Source: Chloroflexota bacterium
GTDB lineage: Bacteria; Chloroflexota; Anaerolineae; B4-G1
DNA length: 7,714 bases
Direction of reading: 5' to 3'
NCBI GenBank assembly: GCA_003648085.1
Contig: QMOC01000108.1
Span: 1 to 7,714, forward strand
Shown: one piece after another, positions 1 to 6,667 of the stretch
Numbering within the stretch: the stretch's first letter is position 1
Layout: every line of letters begins with the position of its first letter
Notes under the pieces: model-generated
Seen by the model: only the letters and a program-made list of their open reading frames with translations
What the model was told of the DNA's origin: nothing
Database searches by the model: none
Program-made: the position numbers and the translations under genes

Positions 1-2
1 AC

Positions 3-2036
3 CTACTGGCAGAGAGAATGACCGATCTGCTTAACGGCATCACCGACGATCCGCTGATCGCCAAACAGGGGAAGTTGCCCTATGTGCAGGAATGGCTGGG
101 ATGGGTCATTCAGAGTTTCGACGAGTTCGTGAGTTTCATGCGCGAAGTGGCCAAGGTCTGGACGGCCGATAAGGAAGTAGCCCTGGCCCGCGATGACGTG
201 GCGGTGACAAAGCAGGTCATGTTCGACAATCGCGACGCCACCGGGCTGCTTGATCGGCTACGCGGCACAGCGGTACGTTCCCAGGACGAGTACATTGCCG
301 CCGAGAACTATCTGCTTGATCTGGAGCGTCAGGAGGCGTTGCTACGGGCAGTAATTGACCTGGCCGAGTCCTTCAAAGCGGTTACACAAAATGCAAAGGC
401 ACAGGTTGACCATTGGATCGGTATCCTGGCGTTAGGTGGGCCGGTGGGCAGTGGAGAGCAAGGGGTGTACCGGCGGCTGGTTGAAGAGCAGGAGCAGTTA
501 CAGCGTCGTCGCGAGGAACAGCGCCGCATCAAAGTCTATGAGTACCTGACCGACGACAAATATGAGGACGAGTTGTACCGGAAGTATCTGGATGAAGACA
601 AGTGGAAAGAGATTCTGCGCCGGTTCCGCTGGACGCTGAGCAGTGGCGAGGATGGCTTCCGGTTAGATTTGCTGTACGGCAACGAGGCACTGGCGGTTCA
701 GCCCTCACGGGAGGAGCCCGCAACCGCCATCAACGCGCGTTTCCTGGTTAACAGGATGCGCCCCTACTTTATGGATATCCAGAATGAGACCGTGGCCGGT
801 CGCCTGGAGGATCTCAAGACCCCTGCGCGCGCGGCCAAGGAGATGCTCGACAACTCAGGCGCGTTGATCTCCTACGACCCGCGTGAGCAGGGACGGGCCG
901 GACAGCGTAACTTCGTGTGCGTGAATCAAGGTGTGCACGTGCCGTATTTCAACGCGTTGGGGGCAGAACTAGCAGCCAGCGCCCCAAATGCGAGAGAAAA
1001 CCAGATCATTGGTCTCAGCAACAAACATCGTTGCATCGTGCTGTCCACCACCGATGTGCTGGCCGGCAACAAGACGACTCCATATCAGATCGCCGCCAGG
1101 GCATACAGCGAATACACCGGTGACCGGCGGTTGCTGCACTGCTTTCCCGCCGAGGTCAACGCCAGTTGGTACGAGCAACGTTTGAAAAAGTACCCGTTGC
1201 ATCAAACACAGCGGTTGCTCTCACCCGCGCTCGTTGCATTGCTGGAGGACAAGGAGATGGCGCGTCGTTTCACCCTCGCGATGTTCTATGATCTGGTGCG
1301 CATCGAAGAGGCGCCAAGCGCTCCCGGAAAGAATCAATATGTATTGCGCCTGGATCGCACCCGGCGGCACGATCCGACGTTCGTAATACGTCTGACGGAA
1401 CCCGGCAACACTCGGTTGTTGGATGCCATGACGACGTTTGTCTATCCGCGCATTGACCAAGAGACGGGGCGCAAACGGATTGCGGATGTCACACCGGGAG
1501 TGGATATCCGGGTGGAACCGGAGCGAGTAGACCGTGCACTTCTGCTACGCCGGGATTCGATCACCAGCGGACGGGAGGCCGTGGTGGACGAATTTAAGGA
1601 GCGCATGAAAGGCTGGAGTGATATCCTGACTTCAATAGGTGACGCGGTGCTGCCGGGCGCTTTCCGCCGCTTTGTGGCCGAGAACGAGCGCTGGGTCAAG
1701 CGGGGTGACGAAGATGTGCTCCGAGAGCGGCTGGAGCGATTCTTAGATGACAACGAGGACTGCTACATCGAACAATATCGTGCCGAGTTGTCCGAAAAGA
1801 TTCTGGAGGTTCTGAGAGAATTCGCCGGCGATCGTATCCAGGCAGGAGGGCATCGCCAACTGGTACGACGGTTAGAACGTTATATTCGCAGCAAGATCGA
1901 GCCATACCACCGTCTGGATTTCATCGAGCAGATGGATGAGGACAAACGCCCTGACCAACTTACGCGGGATCTCTACTCCGTGATGCATCTGATTCTCTGG
2001 GACGAGATCGAGCGATTGGAAGAGATTGCCGTATAG
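3..2036 (+). CDS. C-terminal part of a tubulin-like protein paralogue (5' end outside the window)
   Basis: The frame is open to the left edge. The first in-frame ATG is at 18, preceded only by a weak purine run, so I treat the gene as 5'-truncated. No GTPase motifs, signal peptide or clear membrane segment are visible in the 672 residues from that ATG. Residues 40-175 are charged and helical, probably coiled coil. Residues 176-429 align by eye with residues 1141-1387 of the downstream protein: a YL-D-D...LYR-x-Y block at 176-190, then HRC at 337-339, FPAE-x-NA-x-x-YE at 376-386, LSP at 401-403 and LED at 409-411 followed by R-x-F and VR. Residues 430-672 are a longer tail rich in charged helices. 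In the downstream paralogue this region follows a tubulin-like domain, so I infer that one lies upstream of the window here; full length would then be near 1000-1100 residues. Function is not known; it is probably a cytoplasmic partner of the downstream membrane protein. The existence of the gene is sure, the family call moderate. Confidence 0.8.
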   Translation, partial: LLAERMTDLLNGITDDPLIAKQGKLPYVQEWLGWVIQSFDEFVSFMREVAKVWTADKEVALARDDVAVTKQVMFDNRDATGLLDRLRGTAVRSQDEYIAAENYLLDLERQEALLRAVIDLAESFKAVTQNAKAQVDHWIGILALGGPVGSGEQGVYRRLVEEQEQLQRRREEQRRIKVYEYLTDDKYEDELYRKYLDEDKWKEILRRFRWTLSSGEDGFRLDLLYGNEALAVQPSREEPATAINARFLVNRMRPYFMDIQNETVAGRLEDLKTPARAAKEMLDNSGALISYDPREQGRAGQRNFVCVNQGVHVPYFNALGAELAASAPNARENQIIGLSNKHRCIVLSTTDVLAGNKTTPYQIAARAYSEYTGDRRLLHCFPAEVNASWYEQRLKKYPLHQTQRLLSPALVALLEDKEMARRFTLAMFYDLVRIEEAPSAPGKNQYVLRLDRTRRHDPTFVIRLTEPGNTRLLDAMTTFVYPRIDQETGRKRIADVTPGVDIRVEPERVDRALLLRRDSITSGREAVVDEFKERMKGWSDILTSIGDAVLPGAFRRFVAENERWVKRGDEDVLRERLERFLDDNEDCYIEQYRAELSEKILEVLREFAGDRIQAGGHRQLVRRLERYIRSKIEPYHRLDFIEQMDEDKRPDQLTRDLYSVMHLILWDEIERLEEIAV
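543..1304 (+). other. Conserved C-terminal domain, copy 1 (shared with 5536-6276)
   Basis: This is codons 176-429 of the first gene, counted from the ATG at 18. Landmarks in order are YLTDD...LYRKY, FRW, LYG, RNFV, HRC, D-V-L, A-x-AY-x-E, FPAE-x-NA-x-x-YE, LSP, LED and LVRI. The same order with similar spacing occurs in the second gene. The similarity is at protein level and diverged, not a recent DNA duplication. I do not recognise it as a domain of known function. Confidence 0.72.
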
Positions 2037-2046
2037 TCGGCCTCTC

Positions 2047-2084
2047 GGATGGGCTGGCAGGTGCTCATACTTGCCAGCCCATCC
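2047..2084 (+). terminator. Strong perfect hairpin after the first gene; attenuator or terminator-like, without an adjacent T-run
   Basis: The arms GGATGGGCTGGCA (2047-2059) and TGCCAGCCCATCC (2072-2084) are perfect 13-base reverse complements. The inner bases add a G-U and two more pairs, leaving a loop of only a few bases. It begins ten bases after the stop codon at 2036. The nearest T-run is only TTTT at 2100-2103, about 15 bases away, so it is not a textbook intrinsic terminator. It could lower read-through into the second gene, protect the upstream mRNA 3' end, or act as a weak terminator. Confidence 0.6.
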
Positions 2085-2115
2085 TAGGGCATGCAGCAGT
2101 TTTCTGTGAAGTGAT

Positions 2116-5100
2116 ATGTGTATGCCGATCACCATATGTCATATGAGGCAGTATGCCAGCGTCTTCTTACTTGTCATTTTTAGCCTGTGCCTGCCGGTTG
2201 CCTATGGTGCGGCTCAGGAGGCCGGTGAGGCCGTTGTCCTCGCTCAGTCGGCCTCTCCGACGGAATTGAAGGTTGGGGAGGAAGCGTGGATCACGTTCAC
2301 ACTGACGGGGCAGGAGGCCGGAACGTGCATGGGGACGGAGCCTCAACAGGCCGATATCGTCTTAGTGATGGACGTCTCCACCAGCATGGATGACGAGGAC
2401 AAGCTGGCGGCTGCGCAGCGGGCTGCCCTGCAATTCATAGCCAATGTAGACCTGAGCACCGATCAGGTGGCAGTGGTGGCGTTCTCCGACACGGCCTTCA
2501 CTGTGCAAGGGCTTACACAGCGTGCGGAGGTCGCTCGCCGGGCTATCGAGAGCCTTTCCACGATAGATGGAACCGACATTGCAGCGGGGCTTTCGGAAGC
2601 CGTGCGAGTACTGAGTGGGGGGGCGCGGCGACCGTCGGCAACGGCTAACATCGTGCTTCTGTCCGATGGACAAAGCGACTGGACGCCTGCCCAACAAAGC
2701 GCGGAGCAGGCGAAGGAGCAAGGGATTGCCATCTACACGATCAGCCTGGGAAGCGATGCCGATCAGGTGTTGATGCAGAACCTGGCGTCCTCATCTCTGT
2801 GTTACTATCACGCGCCGACAGCGGCGGATTTGGTTGAAATTTACGAAACGATCCGGGTACAGATCGAGGCTGCGAAGGCTTCGAACGTTATACTCCACAC
2901 AATCTACGATGACGCGATGCTCGAACTCGTGAGCGACAGTCTCTCACCCATGGGCATCGTGAGTGGAAATCACATTACCTGGACACTGGACGTGCTGGCT
3001 CCGGGACAGCAGCAGACTCTCAGTTTTCGCGTGCGCACCACACGGGCCGGTGAGTTCCCATCCACACTGTCAACCGATGTCAGTTACATCCTGTGTGGAG
3101 ACCAGCAGTACAGCCTCGCCCACGGCCCCGGTCCGACCCTCATCGTCACTGATGTGGTTGTCGCTACGCCCATACCGGTGCCGACTGTTTCGCCCTGTGC
3201 GGACGAACCGCTGAGCAACGATTGTATCTCCAGCCTGCTGTGTCTGGGAGGGCTCACGTGGCCCTGCACAGTGCTGGGATTGCCGTGGTGGGTGTGCTTG
3301 CTGCTGCTACTCTTACCGCTTTTGGCTCTCTTGCTGTGGGTGTTGTGGCGACGTAGAGAGCAGGCACGCAAGGCCTGGCGTCACCCGCAGATCGGAGCGA
3401 TCTCAGCACCGGGTCTGGATACCGGCCGGTGGGCGCCGATTCCGCAACCATCGGTTCCTCCTACTCTTCCTCTTGCGTGCTTCAAGTTCGACGCACGGCT
3501 TAATCCCACGCTGGTGATCGGTCTTGGGGGAACAGGAGCAGGGGTTTTACAAACACTTCGCGAGACGCTGCGCGAAGCGTACGGCGACGAGTTACCACCT
3601 ACTGTGCGGCTGCTCGCGATAGATACGGAGCCCGCAGCACTCTATCCCGAGCCCGCCGATTCACTATCCCTGCCTGTTGACGCTTCAGTGCACCGCTTGT
3701 TTGCGCAGCTCGGTCAGGCAGATGAGGGTTTCCCTAACTCCCATAGCCAGCAGGACGGAGGGCTTCGTCGGATGCTGTGCCGCCTGGCACTCGTGGCCCA
3801 TCGGCATAAGGTGGAGGAACGTCTGGCGGCGGAGTTGAAGGCGTTCTGCCTGAAGCCTGATGACCGACTGACGATTTATATCGTCGCTTCGCTGGCCGGT
3901 GCAACAGGGAGCGGCTTACTGGCCGACATCGCGCATTTGGTGCGGCGGCAAGCACAGGCGTTAGAGGTCCCATCGTTTGTGGTACACGGGCTACTGGTCT
4001 TGCCGGAAGCACATTCTATGGGCATAGACCTGGCCGCCATGGTGAAATTGCAGCGTACAGCCGCCGCCGCGTGGCGTGAACTGGATCGCTTCCAGTTGGT
4101 GTTCGAACATGCCTATCCCATCTCTTACGGCAAGGAGGTCACCTGGCGCAAGGGGAAGTTGTTTGAGCGCTGCTACCTCTTCAGCACCGACCGGGAAGGC
4201 AAACCGAGCCTGGGTGGCATACCGCTTGAGTGGGGCCTGTATCCTGCCATCGCGGACGTAATCGTCGCGCTGGCAGACCCAACGTTTCATAATGCATGGG
4301 AGGTGGTCGCACAAGCGGTGAGCGAGCGCCTGAACCGGCGGCAGTATGAACGGCAGGAGGCGTTGTATGAGAGCCTCGGTGTCTTCACGTACATACTTCC
4401 GGTGAAGGATCTGGTGGAAACCGTTGCTTTGCGCCTGGTCGGGCAGATGCTCGATGGGCAACAGGAGGGTGGTCTCTCCGAGGCGCGCGCTCAGGTCATC
4501 GCGTTCCTGTCCCAGTCCGCCTCACCGAGCGGAGTTCCGAATACGGCGCTGATCCGTGACCTGGCACAACGGGTCGAGATGCCGCCCGAGCAGGCCATAT
4601 CACAGGCCAACGCAATGAGCGTCGAACTGGCCGCGCTTCTGTCTCCGTTCCCAGGAGAAGAAACGACGCAGGAGACACTCACGGTCCTGCGCGGGCTGGC
4701 GAGCACCGGGCTGCTCGAGGCAGTGCAAACCAGCATAGAAGCACGTGCCGGGGACTATGGGAAGGACGTGGCCAGAATATTCGATGAAGTTGGACAAGTC
4801 CGTGAGCGTCTGTCAGCACTGGAACCGTATCTTCAGGCCTGCGCCGAAGGCCAGCGGGTGATCTTCCAGCGTCTGTTGGTAGAGCATCTGACACAGTTGC
4901 TCAATCCAAATCCAACGCATGAAAGTCCGAAGGAGTATGGCCCTGTTGTTGGCTGTGATTTCTTACAAGTTCTTGAGGAGGTTGTGGCTGCGTATCAGGA
5001 CCTTGTGAACGCGGTGGTGCAGGGGCGAGAGGCAGCGCTGCGCGAGGAAGAAGCACAGGCCCAGAAGGTGCGCGAGGCGCTGCAGAAGGCGGCAGAGGGC

Positions 5101-6648
5101 AGCCGGCTGCGACACCCTCGACTGCGGCGGGCCCTGCTATCTGGCTTGATCCCCGCCGGCGCAGTTGTTGTCGGCCTGGGGTTGGCCGGCTTGGCTTTGC
5201 CCACTCTGTCTACCTTGTTGGGCGGGGTAGCGGCGTTGGCCGTAGCCGGGGGCGCGTGGCTCTCCTGGCGAGCGCTTTTCAGAAAGCCACAATTGGTTCG
5301 CTTGCAGGCAGAATACCTGATAGCCGAACAGTCACGCTTGAGGGCCGAGATTGAGGTGCGCTTGTGCACCGCCTGGTCACGGATCGTCGAGGAGTGGTCA
5401 CAAATCGTCCAGCGGACGAGAGAGCCATTGGCACGCTGGCAAGACGTGTTGGCCCAGATCAAGGTGCGTGCTGAGGAGCGTGCTGCGGCCCTGGCCGAGC
5501 GGCGCCAAGCCCGACGGGCAATCTGTGTGCGAAAATACCTGGACGATATAGAGATTGAGGAAGCACTCTATCGGCGCTACATTGCGCCGCTGTTGAAGGA
5601 AGACCTGCGTACTCGGTTCGTCTGGCGCTACGCCGATGACAACACGTGGCGTTTATCCCTGTACGGGAGCCAACCCTGGGAGGTAGATTATGCGGACGCG
5701 GAAATGGCCGAGGCTGCGATGCTCGACATAGGCAGGGCGTATGGCAGTGTGTTGCGCTCCTTACAGATAGCAGATGTATTGGCCGAACTGTGTGCACCGC
5801 AGGCCATAGCGGAGGAGTGTGGGCCCGGTTCGGCACCGTTGATCCGTACAGTGCCCTATGAGCAACCGATCAGTGAAGCCCATCGGTTCGTCGGCATTGC
5901 CGGTGGCGGGCAGTCCGCTCATTTCGAGCAGGTTCTGCAACACCTCCGCGCTCCGGTAGCGCAGGTGCACAGCGAGCAACTGGCACATATTCAGCATCCC
6001 CATCGCTGTGTCGCGCTGGCCTCGCTGGATCTATTGCGCACAAGGGGGTTGCCTTCCTGGTCTCAGGCGCGGGAGGCGTATCGTGAAATAAGAAGCCAAA
6101 AACGAGCCGCCCTTCAAGTCTTTCCGGCGGAGACGAACGCGGTCCTCTACGAGGGACTGCTATCCGAGATCGGTTTGGCGCTGCGCTTCTTTTCGCCATA
6201 TACCTGCCTGACGCTGGAGGACGAGCGACGCGCCCGAGCCTTCTGGCTGGCTTATGCCTATGGGTGGGTCAGAGTGAACAGCGTGGAGCGCGGCGGTCGT
6301 GCTCCCTTGCTGCAGATGGTGCTGGCTCTGCCAGAGATGGAACCGGCGCCGCTGACCGAAGCACGGGATGAGCCTCCATCGTTATGGGAGGCGGCGGTTA
6401 CCTTTGTGCTTGCCGAACAGGGTGACCTTGCAGAAACGGTGGAGGCGGCGCTGGAAGGTAAAGGTATAGGATCGTCGAACGGTGAGGCACGACGTGCGGC
6501 GATGGTCACGTTAGGGCAGGCGCTGGAGCGGGCCAGAGCACTCCAGGAAAACCGTGACACCCGAAAACAGGAACTGGGGATCGTGATGCATCTGGTTGTC
6601 GAAGATGCGCTGCGCCGCCTTGAGGGGCAGCCAGCGTTTCTGGGATGA
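2116..6648 (+). CDS. Membrane-anchored VWA-tubulin-like fusion protein
   Basis: This 1510-residue protein is probably a transmembrane receptor-like NTPase. Residues 10-33 form a signal peptide (Arg11, hydrophobic 16-28, AYGAA). Residues 80-250 are a VWA domain with MIDAS residues D86-x-S88-x-S90, T153 and D184. Residues 256-345 look like a beta-sandwich. A Pro/Thr/Cys linker (350-385) leads to a transmembrane helix at 386-410, followed by RRR (cytoplasmic side). Residues 463 to about 760 are tubulin/FtsZ-like (Pfam Tubulin_2 type): IGLGGTGAG at 468-476, AIDTEP at 501-506, and a T4-type loop AGATGSG at 594-600. Coil-rich sequence follows, split by a hydrophobic hairpin at 1005-1052 flanked by basic residues. 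The C-terminus (1138-1390) matches the first gene. An in-frame TGA at 2107 limits the start to ATG 2116, 2122 or 2143; none has a strong ribosome binding site, and 2143 gives the neatest signal peptide. Domain calls are confident; the cellular role is inference. Confidence 0.9.
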   Translation: MCMPITICHMRQYASVFLLVIFSLCLPVAYGAAQEAGEAVVLAQSASPTELKVGEEAWITFTLTGQEAGTCMGTEPQQADIVLVMDVSTSMDDEDKLAAAQRAALQFIANVDLSTDQVAVVAFSDTAFTVQGLTQRAEVARRAIESLSTIDGTDIAAGLSEAVRVLSGGARRPSATANIVLLSDGQSDWTPAQQSAEQAKEQGIAIYTISLGSDADQVLMQNLASSSLCYYHAPTAADLVEIYETIRVQIEAAKASNVILHTIYDDAMLELVSDSLSPMGIVSGNHITWTLDVLAPGQQQTLSFRVRTTRAGEFPSTLSTDVSYILCGDQQYSLAHGPGPTLIVTDVVVATPIPVPTVSPCADEPLSNDCISSLLCLGGLTWPCTVLGLPWWVCLLLLLLPLLALLLWVLWRRREQARKAWRHPQIGAISAPGLDTGRWAPIPQPSVPPTLPLACFKFDARLNPTLVIGLGGTGAGVLQTLRETLREAYGDELPPTVRLLAIDTEPAALYPEPADSLSLPVDASVHRLFAQLGQADEGFPNSHSQQDGGLRRMLCRLALVAHRHKVEERLAAELKAFCLKPDDRLTIYIVASLAGATGSGLLADIAHLVRRQAQALEVPSFVVHGLLVLPEAHSMGIDLAAMVKLQRTAAAAWRELDRFQLVFEHAYPISYGKEVTWRKGKLFERCYLFSTDREGKPSLGGIPLEWGLYPAIADVIVALADPTFHNAWEVVAQAVSERLNRRQYERQEALYESLGVFTYILPVKDLVETVALRLVGQMLDGQQEGGLSEARAQVIAFLSQSASPSGVPNTALIRDLAQRVEMPPEQAISQANAMSVELAALLSPFPGEETTQETLTVLRGLASTGLLEAVQTSIEARAGDYGKDVARIFDEVGQVRERLSALEPYLQACAEGQRVIFQRLLVEHLTQLLNPNPTHESPKEYGPVVGCDFLQVLEEVVAAYQDLVNAVVQGREAALREEEAQAQKVREALQKAAEGSRLRHPRLRRALLSGLIPAGAVVVGLGLAGLALPTLSTLLGGVAALAVAGGAWLSWRALFRKPQLVRLQAEYLIAEQSRLRAEIEVRLCTAWSRIVEEWSQIVQRTREPLARWQDVLAQIKVRAEERAAALAERRQARRAICVRKYLDDIEIEEALYRRYIAPLLKEDLRTRFVWRYADDNTWRLSLYGSQPWEVDYADAEMAEAAMLDIGRAYGSVLRSLQIADVLAELCAPQAIAEECGPGSAPLIRTVPYEQPISEAHRFVGIAGGGQSAHFEQVLQHLRAPVAQVHSEQLAHIQHPHRCVALASLDLLRTRGLPSWSQAREAYREIRSQKRAALQVFPAETNAVLYEGLLSEIGLALRFFSPYTCLTLEDERRARAFWLAYAYGWVRVNSVERGGRAPLLQMVLALPEMEPAPLTEARDEPPSLWEAAVTFVLAEQGDLAETVEAALEGKGIGSSNGEARRAAMVTLGQALERARALQENRDTRKQELGIVMHLVVEDALRRLEGQPAFLG
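2143..2214 (+). other. Predicted signal peptide
   Basis: Codons 10-33 begin M-R-Q, continue with a hydrophobic core (VFLLVIFSLCLPV) and end in AYGAA, a plausible type I cleavage site before Gln34. A basic n-region right after Met10 suggests that the ATG at 2143 may be the true start. The cysteine at codon 25 lacks a lipobox context. Confidence 0.7.
2353..2865 (+). other. VWA domain with intact MIDAS motif
   Basis: Codons 80-250. The segment IVLVMDVSTSM gives the D-x-S-x-S metal site (D86, S88, S90). DGTD supplies T153, and LLSDG at 181-185 supplies D184. The strands VAVVAFSD and IAIYTISLG fit the Rossmann-like VWA fold. All expected metal ligands are present, so divalent-metal-dependent ligand binding is plausible. 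Given the signal peptide and the downstream transmembrane helix, it should lie outside the cytoplasmic membrane. Confidence 0.9.
3271..3345 (+). other. Transmembrane helix between the VWA and tubulin-like parts
   Basis: Codons 386-410 are a leucine-rich run (VCLLLLLLP, LLALLLWVL) immediately followed by WRRR and further basic residues. By the positive-inside rule, the C-terminal side is cytoplasmic. This fixes the VWA domain outside and the tubulin-like domain inside. Confidence 0.88.
3502..4395 (+). other. Tubulin/FtsZ-like GTPase-type domain
   Basis: Codons 463-760. It opens with TLVIGLGGTGAGVLQ, the nucleotide-binding first loop typical of Tubulin_2-type proteins. LLAIDTEP at 499-506 corresponds to the second strand and loop. 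YIVASLAGATGSGL at 588-601 is the tubulin signature loop, with AGATGSG in place of the canonical GGGTG(S/T)G. An IADV segment at 712-715 sits about 117 residues after the signature Thr, near the spacing of the FtsZ T7 loop. GTP binding is expected; hydrolysis and polymerisation are uncertain. Confidence 0.82.
5128..5271 (+). other. Two-helix membrane hairpin inside the coil-rich region
   Basis: Codons 1005-1052 hold two hydrophobic stretches (about 1006-1028 and 1032-1050) rich in Ala, Gly, Val and Leu, separated by a short Pro/Thr/Ser turn. Basic residues flank both ends (RLRHPRLRR before, WRALFRKP after), so both flanks should be cytoplasmic. This agrees with the tubulin-like and C-terminal domains sharing one compartment. 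The first gene shows no comparable hairpin in the part visible. Confidence 0.75.
5536..6276 (+). other. Conserved C-terminal domain, copy 2 (shared with 543-1304)
   Basis: Codons 1141-1387 repeat the landmark order of the first gene: YLDD...LYRRY, FVW, LYG, HRFVG, HRC, D-L-L, A-x-EAY-x-E, FPAE-x-NA-x-x-YE, FSP, LED and WVRV. The tail after this block is about 120 residues, half the length of the first gene's tail. Confidence 0.72.
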
Positions 6649-6653
6649 TATTC

Positions 6654-6658
6654 GGAGG
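6654..6658 (+). promoter_or_regulatory. Ribosome binding site of the kinase-like gene
   Basis: GGAGG lies six bases after the second gene's stop codon and nine bases before the ATG at 6668. It is the only strong Shine-Dalgarno sequence at a gene start in this window. It fixes the start of the kinase-like gene and supports co-transcription with the gene before it. Confidence 0.85.
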
Positions 6659-6667
6659 TAAGGACAT

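Noticed and set aside
18..20. ATG at 18 as the true start of the first gene
   Set aside because: The frame is open upstream to the window edge, the ribosome binding site is weak, and the paralogue indicates that several hundred N-terminal residues are missing.
2125..2146. CATATG palindromes near the start of the second gene as an operator
   Set aside because: The two CATATG copies lie within or next to the possible start codons and are too short to support a binding site without other evidence.
2188..2190. Cys25 as a lipoprotein attachment site
   Set aside because: The preceding residues F-S-L do not form a lipobox, and the AYGAA site downstream fits ordinary signal peptidase cleavage better.
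2617..2623. Run of seven G in the VWA region
   Set aside because: The VWA fold continues in frame across it, through to the D184 ligand.
3556..3577. Inverted repeat CTTCGCG...CGCGAAG
   Set aside because: It falls inside the codons for LRETLREA, a short repeat of helix residues, so coding constraint explains it.
3991..4461. 156-codon open frame on the minus strand
   Set aside because: It lies wholly inside the tubulin-like coding region, and its translation shows no recognisable domain. GC-rich coding DNA commonly yields such shadows.
4995..5462. 155-codon open frame on the minus strand
   Set aside because: It is antisense to the coil and membrane-hairpin region, and its Ala/Arg/Ser-rich composition is typical of a shadow frame.
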